DNA of 64,000 nucleotides from Monodelphis domestica (lineage: Eukaryota > Chordata > Mammalia > Didelphimorphia > Didelphidae), in the NCBI RefSeq assembly GCF_027887165.1, contig NC_077233.1:224499678-224563677 (forward strand), written 5' to 3'. Both the position numbers and the translations under genes were made by a program. Numbering within the stretch: the stretch's first letter is position 1; each line of letters begins with the position of its first letter. This document shows, piece after piece, positions 54,715 through 64,000 of the stretch. The notes under the pieces were generated by a model that saw only the letters and a program-made list of their open reading frames with translations, searched no databases and was not told the origin of the DNA.

Positions 54715-54985
54715 GGGATTGTGGGAGTGCTGGAGAGATTTATTAACCAGACTTGGAAACCTTCTGTACAGGCTGGAGAAAAGATTTTGGAGGGCCTTGA
54801 GGACCCCTAAATGCAGCAGAGATAAGTCACAGCAGCATGAACTTCATGACACATTATCTTATAGTTTCTAACAAGCGCTAGCCCTGTAAGAGAGCAGGGG
54901 CGCCACGGGTAGCTTCTTTTCTCTCTTCTACCACCAAGAGACAAGCCCTGGGAGGTTGGGTTTCAAGGTGGGTACAGCAGTGGTT
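54715..54985 (-). mobile_element. Possible LTR fragment
   Basis: The reverse complement carries ggttaataaatctctccagc, an AATAAA in an LTR-like setting, followed upstream by moderately GC-rich text. Ends were not found. Fossil; low confidence. Confidence 0.25.
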
Positions 54986-54999
54986 AAGAGATGGTTCTT

Positions 55000-55187
55000 T
55001 GTGATCACCCTAGCGCAAATATCAATAATATGGAAAGAGGTCTGGATCAATGTCTCCTGTAAAACCCAGTGGAGTTGCACTTCAGCTGTGGGAGGAGAGT
55101 GAGTGAGGGGAGCTAAAGAACATGAATCATGTAACCATGGGGAAATATTCTAAATTGATTAAATAAAATTTTCCAAATTAAAAAAAA
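55000..55187 (+). mobile_element. 5'-truncated L1 3' end
   Basis: L1 3' UTR only: gatcaccctagcgcaaatat, caatgtctcctgtaaaaccc, gggaaatattctaaattgat, taaataaaattttcc and A tail. Duplication agagatggttctt (54987-54999) and agagattattctt (55188-55200), two mismatches. Confidence 0.85.
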
Positions 55188-55221
55188 AGAGATTATTCTT
55201 CAAAGACAAGATGACTAAAAT

Positions 55222-55287
55222 CTGATGCATACTACCTGGCATATCCCAGGTACCTAATAACTATTGACCGACTAATGAATCCTTTTC
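55222..55287 (+). repeat. L2/MIR 3' tail
   Basis: ctacctggcatatcccaggt, acctaataactattgaccga. Confidence 0.5.
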
Positions 55288-55574
55288 TTGAAGCTGTCAA
55301 TCTTTGGAGTCCTCCAGATCTTCCAACCAAATAATGAAATCATTTTGGGCCCTATCTGAAATCCTAAGGTGTCACAAGAAAGAAATGAAATTAGAGTTAC
55401 TGGAACCTGGAAACAGGTGACTGGACTTTAGGAATATCCTTCTAATTTATGTTATTTGGGATCATTTTTTACTTTCCGGGGAGAGTAACCTCTATATGCT
55501 CTTCTCTCCCATAATATGGGATTAGAATCTTTAAAGTGCCCCTGAGGGCTCTTCTTTGACATCCCTTTATTGTC

Positions 55575-55863
55575 AGTGACATAGCTAGAACTTTAGACTT
55601 GGAGTCAGGAAGACCTGAATTCAAGTACTGACTCACACAAATTAATGTCTGTGACTTTGTATAAATCACTTGGGCTTAAAGTCTCAAATCCTGCCTCATA
55701 CAAATTTACTGGCTATTTGACTTATGTGCAAAGCACGTAATTCCTTTCAGCCTCAATTTTCTCATCTTTAAAATAGGGATAATAATAGCATTTATCTAGC
55801 TAAGTTATTATGTAAAGTATTTTGTAAATCTTAATGTACCATATAAATGTTAGCTATAAGCTG
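55575..55863 (+). repeat. tRNA-derived SINE (MIR-like, long tail)
   Basis: gacttggagtcaggaagacc, cctgcctcatacaaatttac, cctcaattttctcatcttta, aaaatagggataataatagc, accatataaatgttagctat. A repeated piece in the middle suggests internal duplication. Confidence 0.75.
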
Positions 55864-55869
55864 GTAGAA

Positions 55870-55978
55870 AATATGGCTGAATGGAAAAAGAATGGACTCT
55901 GAATTCAGAGGTTATAAATTCAAATCCTGCCTTTGATATTAGGTAATTTATGTTACTTTGTACAAATCTCTTAGATAT
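55870..55978 (+). repeat. MIR/THER SINE, 5' part
   Basis: atggctgaatggaaaaagaa, gaggttataaattcaaatcc, tacaaatctcttagat. Its 3' part is at 56240-56335, beyond an inserted repeat. Confidence 0.6.
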
Positions 55979-56239
55979 TGGGAATATGATGAACAAAAAC
56001 AATAAAAGTTTCTATCCTTGAGGAGTCTATATTCTATCAGGGAAGGAAACATATTTACATGCATGTCATATGAAATAAGTAAAAATAATTTTGAAGATGA
56101 AATAGAAAAGACCTCACATAGAGGATAGTAGTTGTTGAGTTTTGAGGGAAACTAGGAATTCTGGGAGCTGGAAGTGAGCAGAAAGGGCATTTCAGGTATA
56201 CTAGACAGCCTGTTTGAAGACACAGAAGTGGGAAATTAA
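55979..56239 (+). repeat. Old interspersed repeat inserted in a MIR
   Basis: ccttgaggagtctatattct, gggagctggaagtgagcaga, aagggcatttcaggtatact, agacagcctgtttgaagaca. Same family as 20395-20780 and 22935-24480. Confidence 0.55.
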
Positions 56240-56335
56240 TCTAGACCTCAGTTTCCTCATATATAAAATGAGGGAGCAGAATGAAATGAGTTCTGATTTT
56301 CTTTCCAGCTCAAGATCTATGGAGAATGATATATG
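56240..56335 (+). repeat. MIR/THER SINE, 3' part
   Basis: agacctcagtttcctcatat, aaaatgagggagcagaatga, tttccagctcaagatctatg. Confidence 0.65.
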
Positions 56336-56612
56336 ATGGTTTCCTTCTCCTTACTGTAGTATGGGAGCTATTGGAAATCTAATCTCAGAGAATGACAGCA
56401 AACCTCCACAGGTCCTTAAACTCCTGGGAAAAAAAGACAATTTGGCCAGAGACATAGATATAGCATGTAGGCTGGTATGATTTGAGAAATGTCAAAAGGC
56501 CTGTGTAATTTGAACTTCCTCTTACCAGTCTGTGACTCTATTTAAAATTTCTACTGTTATATGGAATCCTTAGAAAGTCTCAAAGAAATTTAAATTTTTA
56601 ATTGGGTTAAGG
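56336..56612. other. No recognised feature
   Basis: Short unassigned non-coding stretch. Confidence 0.3.
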
Positions 56613-56738
56613 TTTTATAGGGCAGCAGTAGGAAGCGATTAGGGTATTGGGCTGGAATCTGGGAAGACCTGACTCTGACACTAATTTAAGTGGAGGACTC
56701 TGGATAAGTCTCTTTTCCTTTATCTGCTAAATCATCAT
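56613..56738 (+). repeat. tRNA-derived SINE fragment
   Basis: agggcagcagtaggaagcga, gggctggaatctgggaagac, ctgactctgacactaattta, gactctggataagtctcttt. Confidence 0.6.
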
Positions 56739-56744
56739 CCAAGT

Positions 56745-57000
56745 CTTGCCCCACTTACATGGGGTATCCCAAGGCTCTGACCTTAGCACTATTTTCATCT
56801 CTCCATAATTTCTGACCCCATCAGCTCTCCTGGGTTCAATTATTCTGTCTTTACAAAAAACTCCCAAATCAATATAGCTGGTTATTATCTATCTCCTGAT
56901 TTGCATTCTGCATCACAAATTGTTTCCTACATATCTACCTTTCTGTTCCATAGACAACTTAAACTAAATATATCTACCTTGTACTTAGGAAGTCAGTTTT
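56745..57000 (+). mobile_element. L2 LINE ORF2 fragment
   Basis: ggggtatcccaaggctctga, ccccatcagctctcctgggt, tcaattattctgtctttac, catagacaacttaaactaaa. Confidence 0.65.
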
Positions 57001-57089
57001 TTTTTAGCCCAGAAATTTTACATTTATCCAAATTAAGTTTTATTCTTATATTTATATAACAATTCTAAGCCTAAAAAAATTAGCAGATG

Positions 57090-57325
57090 CCAATATTCAT
57101 CATCATCATCACTAGAGTTCATGTAGCATTTTATTTTTGTTACCTTATTTGATCCTCATAAAAACCTTTGAAGGTATGCTACTATTATGCCAATTTTATA
57201 CATAAAGGAACTGAGGCTAAGGAAGGTTAAGTGATTTTTCCATTATTAAATAGCTAATAAATGCCTAAGTCAAGATTTGAACTTGGATATTCCCCACTCC
57301 AAGTTCAGTCCTCTGTGTATCATCT
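57090..57325 (-). repeat. tRNA-derived SINE (MIR-like, long tail)
   Basis: Reverse strand: tgtagcattttatttttgtt, atttgatcctcataaaaacc, ggaactgaggctaaggaagg, aagatttgaacttggatatt. Confidence 0.65.
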
Positions 57326-57394
57326 TCCTTTTAGCTTTGTGGAAACAAACTTGTCAGTTTTGCCATTATCTTTCCATAGGTATTTTGTACTTTG

Positions 57395-57616
57395 GGGGTA
57401 ATTTTTCAGTCATGTCAGATTCTTCATGACTCATTTGGGGTTTTCTTAGTAAGGATACTGTAGTGGTTTGCCATTTCCTTCTTTGACTCATTTTCTAAAT
57501 AGGAAACTGAGGAAAAAGAGTTAAGTGACCTGTTGAGGATCACAGTTAGTGTCAGAGGATAGATCTGAACTCAGGATGTATAGGCCTGACAGTCACTGAG
57601 CCACCTAGCTGCCCTT
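57395..57616 (-). mobile_element. RTE-tailed tRNA SINE (WSINE/MAR type)
   Basis: Reverse strand: catgactcatttggggtttt, tgtagtggtttgccatttcc, ggaaactgaggaaaaagagt, and head cactgagccacctagctgcc. Confidence 0.85.
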
Positions 57617-57654
57617 ATCTAGACATATCATGAAATATACAAGAAATAATAGAC

Positions 57655-57846
57655 AAGTGTTAGATTTGGAATCAATAAAACCATAATAAAATCTAGCCTC
57701 AGATACTTAGTATTTCTGTTAATTTAATCTTTCAGAACCTATTTTCTTGGCTATGAAATGAGTATAATAATACTTAAACTATTTATAAGGTTGTTTTAAG
57801 AAAAGTGATATAGAAATTAAAATGATATAGAAATATTTATTCAAGT
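57655..57846 (+). repeat. tRNA-derived SINE (MIR-like, long tail)
   Basis: gttagatttggaatcaataa, tagcctcagatacttagtat, tggctatgaaatgagtataa, ataaggttgttttaagaaaa. Confidence 0.6.
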
Positions 57847-57924
57847 TATTTGCACAGGGCCAAATGCAGGTTCTAGGTCTACTTCCTTCCATACTTCCCT
57901 CCAAGTTGTCATTGACCCATTAAG

Positions 57925-58115
57925 ATCATAGATTAGATAGAACACTAGACTGGAGTTAAGAAGATCTGAGTTTGAATCCTGGTTCAAACACTTATTTCTA
58001 TGTTATCCTGGTCCTCCGACCTCTCTTTGCCCAGATTTCTTTGTCTATGACATTAAAAGCTTGCACTTAGATGGCCTCCAAGGTCCTTTCTAGCTTTAAG
58101 TTTATAATAATATAA
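57925..58115 (+). repeat. MIR/THER-type SINE
   Basis: gatagaacactagactggag, tctgagtttgaatcctggtt, ggcctccaaggtcctttcta, gctttaagtttataataa. Confidence 0.65.
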
Positions 58116-58127
58116 AAATTTTGTGGT

Positions 58128-58235
58128 AGCATGATACACTGGAAAGAGCACTGAGTTTTAAATCAAGAAACTGGATTCAGATCTCAGCAATGATATTGGG
58201 TCTTCCATCTATAAATCTAGGATTCTAAGTGTTAA
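58128..58235 (+). repeat. MIR-type SINE head
   Basis: ggtagcatgatacactggaa, agagcactgagttttaaatc, ggattcagatctcagcaatg. Confidence 0.55.
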
Positions 58236-59005
58236 TCATTTCAACCTTCACATCTTGCTCCATTATCATCATCCCATCTTTTCCAAGTAGTGGTTCTATT
58301 GTGTCTCTGAAATTCCACTTGTTTCTAACAGAGTTAACAGAAACAAATACTTTCTCTTATCCTTAGTATTCATCACCAGCCTCAGATAAATTGGACTTTT
58401 GCAGGTACTCATTTGTATTCATCTTTAGTCACCTGCCCTTGCTTCTATCCTCAATATATGTCCTCTTAAAATCTGAGGTGCTTGATGGCTTTTCTTAGCA
58501 ATCACATCAGTCTCTTTAGGTAACTCTTCCTTTTCTTCCTCATCCAAAGAACAAACAGGAATATTTCTGAATTTCTTCTTCCCATTTCTCTTCTCTAAGA
58601 GCTTCTTGTTTTTCTCTGGTCCAGTTCATTTTTCTGATATTAGGTCACTAGATCCCACCTGTCCTTTTTCCGAATATATAGAAATCTTCTCCCTCAAATT
58701 AAGGGTATTTGTCAGACTCTTCCCATCTTTCCTCACCTCTATCATCAACTCTGTGATAGGGTGGTCACTTGACTTCCCCAAGAGTCTCTCCTTTTTGCTT
58801 CATCATTCAGTTCCTCTGTATTACTTGAAAATGATCATTTGATAACAGTTATAATTGTTTCCACTACATTTGAAGTGCAAGATGATAATTAAAAGTAAAT
58901 CAAGAGGTAAATCTGCTTGTTCCATAGAGTAAACGTCAGTAGATGACCAGACAATGAAAGTCTTCTATTTTTTACTATAATTCCTTTCTATTTAGAAAAA
59001 CAAAA
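58236..59005. other. No recognised feature
   Basis: Pyrimidine-rich non-coding sequence of about 770 bases. The 78-codon frame 58606-58842 has no motif. It may be a LINE relic too old to identify. Confidence 0.3.
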
Positions 59006-59828
59006 CAGGGTTACTCTAAGATGGCAGTGTAGTAGGAGTCTTCTGAATCACCTTCAAACCAATCATTACAAAGTTTCTCAAAAGGACAGAAATAAAAATC
59101 AGATGAATAAAGGGACTCTCCCAATGGATTCAGTCTTAAAGATAGGCAGTGTTTGGGGATTCCCACACTATAAGGGGGCAAAATTATATTTATCAAAGTG
59201 TAATCTGATCACCCCTCACCCACACCACCTACCATGCAAGGGCTGGGGCAATCTCTAAATTCTTGGGGGCTGGCTGAAGGCACCACAGACTTACCCTGAG
59301 GGTAGTACAAGTCCTTGGCTGTGAGACTTGAGACATGAGGCTGAGGAGTGTGGAGCTTGGGCAGAAGTGAGACTGGCTAAAGGCAAAGCAGCAGGGGCTG
59401 GAAAGATAGACTCAGGGGAAAAAATTCTATAAAGTGCACTACACAAAGAAAATCATAGATTTACCTGCACTCATTCAGGTTTCTGACTGGGAAAGGAAGA
59501 TACTAACAAGGCAAAGCCCTACAAGACAGAGGCTAAGAAAGCAATGAATATGTAGGAACTCCAGTTCACTAGAGGCAAAAGAAATAAGCATCAGAAAAAC
59601 AAAGCTCCTGACCCTGGATAATTTCTATGGAGAAAAAGATCAGACTACAGATGCAACAGCAGAAAATGACAAACAAGTAAACACATTCAAATTTCCAAAA
59701 AAAAAAAAAAATGGAAATTGGTCACAAGCTCTCAAGGAACACAAAAAAAGGAGTTCAAGAACCAAATAGGAAAGAGAGAAGAAAAATGGGAAGAAAAGTG
59801 GGAAAAAAGAAATGAAAATAATACAAAA

Positions 59829-60832
59829 TAAATGGGCCAGGGACATGAATAGGCAGTTTTCAGCCAAAGAAATCAAAACTATTAATAAGCACATGGAAGA
59901 GTGTTCTAAATCTCTGATAATCAGAGAGATATAAATCAAAACAACTCTGAGGTATTACCTCACACCTAGCAAATTGACTAACATAACAGCAAAAGAAAGT
60001 AATGAATGTTGGAGGGGATGTGGCAAAGTTAGGAAATTAATTCATTACTGGTGGAGTTGTGAATTGATCCAACCATTCTGGAGGGCAATCTGGAACTATG
60101 CCCAAAGGGCAATAAAAGACTGTCTGCCCTTTGATCCAGCCATAGCACTGCTGGGGTTGTACCCCAAAGAGATAATAAGGAAAAAGACTTGTACAAGAGT
60201 ATTCATAGCTGCGCTCTTTGTGGTGGCCAAAAATTTGAAAATGAGGGGATGCCCTTCAATTGGGGAATGGCTGAACAAATTATGGTATATGTTGGTGATG
60301 GAATACTATTGTACTAAAAGGAATAATAAAGTGGAGGAATTCCATGGAGACTGGAACAACCTCCAGGAAGTGATGCAGAGCGAAAGGAGCAAAACCAGGA
60401 AAACATTGTACACAGAGACTGAAACACTGTGTTATAAAAGAACGTAATGGACTTCTCCATTAGGGGTAATGCAATTTCCCTGAATAATCCACAGGGATCA
60501 AGGAGAAAAAAACACTATCCTCAAGCAGAGGACAAATGGTGGGAGTAAAAACACCGAGGAAAGGCAACAGCTTGGTTACAGGAGTGGAGGGGATATAATT
60601 GAGGAAAGACTCTAAATGAACACCTTAATGAAAATACCAACAACATGGAAAAGAGTTCAGACCAAGGACACATGTGATACCCAGAGGAAGCACGCATCGC
60701 CATTGGTTGGGGTGGCGGGGTGGGGGGAGAAAATGATCTTTGTTTCTAATGAATAATGTTTGAAAATGACCAAATAAAATAATGTTTAAAAGGGAAAAAA
60801 AAGAAAAATAAAGTGAAAAATACTTAAAAAAA
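59829..60832 (+). mobile_element. 5'-truncated L1 3' end nested in L1
   Basis: 1,004 bp from within ORF2 to the A-rich tail, bounded by the exact 15-bp duplication gaaaataatacaaaa (59814-59828 and 60833-60847). Has the G-rich 3' UTR tract (60705-60728) and AATAAA in accaaataaaataatg. Better preserved than its host L1. Confidence 0.92.
59974..60447 (+). pseudogene. L1 ORF2 C-terminal fragment
   Basis: 157 codons open, in the frame of L1 ORF2. Contains ECWRGCGKVRKLIHYWWSCE, LIQPFWRAIWNYAQRAIKDC, FDPAIALLGLYPKE, TCTRVFIAALFVVAKN and EWLNKLWYMLVMEYYC, i.e. the cysteine-rich C-terminal segment of L1 ORF2 and its end. Upstream to 59829 the text also encodes ORF2 (KHMEECSKSL, LRYYLTPSKL) but with a stop, so this is a fragment of an ORF2 protein, not a gene. 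The antisense 60-codon frame is its shadow. Confidence 0.9.
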
Positions 60833-60847
60833 GAAAATAATACAAAA

Positions 60848-61646
60848 AAATAACAGCTTAAAAGACAGCATTGTCCATATGAAAAAAGAGGCACAGAAAT
60901 CACCAGAATTGACCTGCTGAAAGCCATGAAAAGCAGGATAGACCAAACCAAAAAGGAAAGTCAAAAGATTATAACTGAAAATCAGTCTTTGAAGATGAGA
61001 ATTAGGCAAGTAGAAACCAATGATCTCACAAAAGAACAAGAATTAATAAAGCAAAATCAAAAGAATGAAAAAGTTGAAGGAAACATGAAATATCTCATTG
61101 AAAGTGGAAAATAGATCCAGGAGAGACAATTTGAGAATTATTGGTCTACCAAAGAGCCTGAAAAAATAAAAGACTTGACATTGTATTACAAGAAATTATC
61201 CAAGAAAACTGCCCTGATATTTTTGAATAAGAGGGCAAAATAGATATCGAAAGAATTCATAGAGCATCCCCTACATTAAATTCCCAAAAGACAATTACCA
61301 GGAATGTTACAGTAAAATTCAAGAGCTTCCAGGCCAAAGAGAAAATATTGCAAGTAGCCAGAAGGAGAAAATCAGATATCAAGGAGCCCTAGTCAGGATT
61401 ATACAGGATCTGGAAGCCTCCAAAATAAAGGACCACAAGGCTTTGAATATGATATTCAGAAAAGCAAGAGAATTGAGTCTACAAGCAAGAATCACCTACC
61501 AATCAAAACTGACTATATACTTTCAGGAGAAAGTATGGGCATTTAACAAAATAGATTTACAAGCATTCCCAAAGAAAAGACCAGAACTAAATGGAAAATT
61601 TAATGTTCAAATACAAAATTCAAGAGAACCATTAAAAGGTAAATAA
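60848..61646 (+). pseudogene. L1 ORF1 C-terminal two thirds, broken
   Basis: Open pieces at 60926-61114 (MKSRIDQTKKESQKIITENQ, coiled coil) and 61443-61646 (MNMIFRKARELSLQARITYQ, then KLTIYFQEKVWAFNKID and KKRPELNGKFNVQIQNSREP). Between them lie the RRM region readings ENCPDIF and RNVTVKFKS with several frame breaks. Collinear with the HAL1 ORF1 at 50947-51891. Confidence 0.85.
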
Positions 61647-61989
61647 GAAAGAGGAAAAAAATGTTAAAGGATTCAGTAAGGTCAAATTGATTATGTTTTG
61701 CTTTTAATTAGTCCCCTATTCCCCACCCTTATTTTACTTTCCTTCCCACCACCCACCACCCCTTTGTTATTTCCCTCTTACTTCCATTTAGTGTCTATTA
61801 ACTGCACTCTCTAACTTTTCCTTCCCTTTTAATACTGCCTGCCCCACTCCTCAGCTTATTTATTCCCTTTCAACTTCCTATAGGGTAAGATATAATTCTA
61901 TATCCCAATAGATTTGACTGTTCTTCCCTCTCAGAGTTGATTCCACTGAGAGTAAGGTTTAAGTATTACCTATTACCACTATAAGTAGA

Positions 61990-62655
61990 TAGCAGACTGG
62001 ATTAAAAATCAAAATCCTTATGTTGTCTACAAGAAACAGAGATGAGGCAGGTAGACACATGATAAAGGTAAGAGACTGGAGCAGAATTTATTGGACATCA
62101 ACTGAGAAGAAGGCAGGGATCATAATCATGATATCTGTCAAAGCCAAAGCAAAAATAGATCTGATTAAAAGAGATAAGGAAGGTAATTATATCCTGAAAA
62201 ATGGCAGTATAGACAATGAAGAAATATCAATACTCAACATGTATTCACCAAATTGTATAGTATCCAGATTTTTAAGGAGAAACTATTGGAGCTTAAGGAG
62301 GAAACAGATAGTAAAACTCTACTAGTAGGAGACTTAAACCTTCTTCTATTAGATCAAGAAGAATCAAACCAAAAAATAAATGAGAAAGAAGTAAGAGATG
62401 TGAATGAAATCTCAGAAAAATTAGAGTTAATAGATATATGGAGAAAAGTAAATAGAGATAAAAAATATACCTTTCTAGCAGCACATGGTATATTCAAAAA
62501 GATTGACCCTGTATTAGGGCATAAATACATTGCAAACAAATGCAGAAAAAAGAAATAATACATGCAACTTTTTCATATCATAATGCAATAAAAATTATAA
62601 TTAGTAAGGGTACATGGAGAGGCAAATAAAAACTTAATTAGAAAAAAAACACACT
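61990..62655 (+). pseudogene. L1 ORF2 endonuclease domain fragment
   Basis: Two overlapping open pieces (62020-62325 and 62253-62558) carry L1 endonuclease sequence: KKAGIIIMISVKAKAKIDLI, KRDKEGNYILKNGSIDNEEI, SILNMYSPN, then KTLLVGDLNLLL, ELIDIWRKVNRDKKYTFLAA and KIDPVLGHK. In intact L1 these surround catalytic residues (GDFN, SKIDH); here GDLN and KIDP are changed and frames are broken, so no active enzyme. Confidence 0.88.
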
Positions 62656-62714
62656 TTTCTGGACTCCTCTTTTAATCTATTCTTTTGTCTAGGCAATCTG
62701 TAATATGTGTTGCT

Positions 62715-62952
62715 CTTTAATTTCAGTAAAGTACAACTCTTCATGATCTCATTTGAGATTTTCTTAGCAAGGATCCTGGATTGATTTGCCATATCCTTTT
62801 CTAGTTCATTTTACAGATGAAGAAATGAGACAAACAGGATTAAGTGTCTAACCCAGAGTCATATAGCTGAGGCCAGATTCGCACTCAGAAAGATTAGTCT
62901 CCCTGATTTCAGGTCCTGAATTCTATCCCCTATGCCATCTAGCTGCCTCTCC
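62715..62952 (-). mobile_element. RTE-tailed tRNA SINE (WSINE/MAR type)
   Basis: Reverse strand: tcatgatctcatttgagatt, ttcttagcaaggatcctgga, ttcattttacagatgaagaa, and head tatgccatctagctgcctct. Confidence 0.8.
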
Positions 62953-63244
62953 TTTTTCCTTCTCTTTTTCATTTCATACAAACATTCACTTTGTTTCCCT
63001 TTTCATGCTCATGGATTTCTTTATATATTATGTTATTAAGTTAAAGCATTATCCCTTTCATCTTTCTTTTTGTTTTATATAAGGTATATCTTTTCAAGCC
63101 TATATCCCAGACATGAATCCAATACTATCACGTCTCAGTGATACTTTTTAGATTAAATTTACCATCTTTTATTAAGATCTTTAGTTTTATAGGTCTGACT
63201 AAGATTGTTTCTCTGGTAGGTTAGGTACAATCCTAGAACTAAGT

Positions 63245-63670
63245 GAGACATTGTCAGGTCATTCAATAGCTAACAAAAGGAGACTTTCTTACCCAAAGCA
63301 TGCAGAAAATATTAAAAAAGAATATAGGGACTCAGCTCAGGTAGACATGCCTCTTTCTTTCTCTACCTCATTTCTATCCAAAGATGGATCTGGACATGCA
63401 GAGGAGGGTATGATGACTTTATTAGCCTTGAGACTTCTGCCAGTCTGAAGGACCTGGGACTCCATATGAGAGAATTCATTTTCCCCTCAGTTGTCCAGGA
63501 ATAGGTATATCCACTCAGCCTGCACCACCAGAAAGTTGCATTAACAACTCAGTTTAACCAAAAGCCTTGCACTAATCAAATCTTACACAACTTCTTGTCT
63601 TTTAGGGAAATAATTATACTACTCTACATAGGATAGGAGAATGGAAGCATAGGGGCTATATATTCATTTT
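63245..63670 (+). repeat. Unclassified repeat family X, copy 3
   Basis: caatagctaacaaaaggaga, ctttcttacccaaagc, gaaaatatt, then ttgcactaatcaaatcttac and ttttagggaaataatt: same blocks and order as the copies at 19640 and 45830. A 65-codon frame inside is not a gene. Confidence 0.5.
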
Positions 63671-63854
63671 ATCACACCCTTCTTGTTCCCCAGTTTATAC
63701 ATCTGTATATATAAGCTTCTGAGGTCCCTTTCCTGGATATTAGTTCCCCTGAATTATTGACTCTCACTCTGTTTATTGCTCTTCCTATATCATATTTTTT
63801 CAGAGTACTTACAACGTATTTTGGGAGATAAGACCATTAGAATAAGTATTAAAC
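63671..63854. other. No recognised feature
   Basis: Pyrimidine-rich; may include an L2 tail piece (gagtacttacaacgtatttt) but not firmly. Confidence 0.3.
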
Positions 63855-64000
63855 TGCATTAAACTATAATAATAATGTCTTGCATTTGGATAAGTCTACA
63901 ATTTTCAAAGCTTTCACATACTTTATTGAATTTGATCTAAATACCAACTCTGTTCAGGTGGCCTAGATAAGGAAAATTGAAGTTTGGAGAGAAGAAATTT
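63855..64000 (-). repeat. tRNA-derived SINE (MIR-like, long tail), runs off the window
   Basis: Reverse strand: ataataatgtcttgcatttg, attttcaaagctttcacata, ctttattgaatttgatct, aaggaaaattgaagtttgga. Confidence 0.6.

Larger units (their letters stand above)
59009..62660 (+). mobile_element. L1 element: 5' UTR, ORF1 and start of ORF2, split by a younger L1
   Basis: Starts ggttactctaagatggcagt (L1 5' end) with a 5' UTR to about 59640. The broken ORF1 region runs from 59640 to 59828 and resumes at 60848-61646. Then come the spacer (61650-61985) and the ORF2 endonuclease start (61990-62650). It ends abruptly inside ORF2 without polyA, so the 3' two thirds are lost. The insertion at 59829-60832 is a separate L1. 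Confidence 0.85.

Overview
The window looks like a gene-poor stretch of a marsupial nuclear genome, most likely an opossum or a close relative. That is inferred from the repeats: many tRNA-derived SINEs of the opossum SINE1 type, SINEs ending in an RTE-like tail, diverged MIR/THER and L2 copies, an RTE (BovB-clade) reverse transcriptase piece, and L1/HAL1 elements of marsupial type. I found no host protein-coding exon, rRNA, tRNA gene or CRISPR array. Nearly every open frame is short, lies in a repeat, or reads a repeat backwards.

Layout. 1-6.5 kb: old L1, SINE, MIR, L2 and CR1/L3 fragments. 6.5-9.4 kb: one L2 copy split by a hAT DNA transposon and by a probable solo LTR, the LTR itself split by a SINE. 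9.4-22.9 kb: dispersed SINE/MIR copies, a large TTCC microsatellite, and stretches without repeats that may be conserved non-coding DNA (about 11.6-12.4, 20.8-21.3 and 22.1-22.9 kb). 22.9-24.5 kb: an old repeat that is unusually rich in CpG. 24.5-32.4 kb: old L1 pieces, a long L2 copy broken by microsatellites and SINEs, and another repeat-free block (30.7-31.5 kb). 32.5-43.8 kb: a nest of three L1 elements on the minus strand. The oldest is split by two later L1 insertions, each bounded by target-site duplications, and these hold three LTRs, a hAT element and a short L1 tail. 43.8-50 kb: an RTE piece, a U6 snRNA pseudogene inside a small DNA transposon, a possible LTR and an L2 3' end. 50.07-52.94 kb: a full-length HAL1-like element (an L1 derivative carrying ORF1 and no ORF2) with exact 11-bp target duplications. 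53-58.3 kb: SINEs, MIRs, L2 and an L1 tail. 59.0-62.7 kb: a plus-strand L1 (5' UTR, ORF1, start of the ORF2 endonuclease) split by a younger L1 3' end with 15-bp duplications. 62.7-64 kb: SINEs and the third copy of an unclassified repeat.

How the parts relate: L1 reverse transcriptase is the presumed source of the L1, HAL1, polyA-tailed SINE and U6 copies. The RTE fragment belongs to the clade whose 3' end is copied by the RTE-tailed SINEs. Nesting gives a relative clock: L2/MIR oldest, then hAT and old L1, then L1 and LTR insertions, with the HAL1 and the best-preserved SINEs youngest. Family names rest on recalled consensus sequences, not on a database search, and most boundaries are good to about 10-30 bases unless a target duplication is given.
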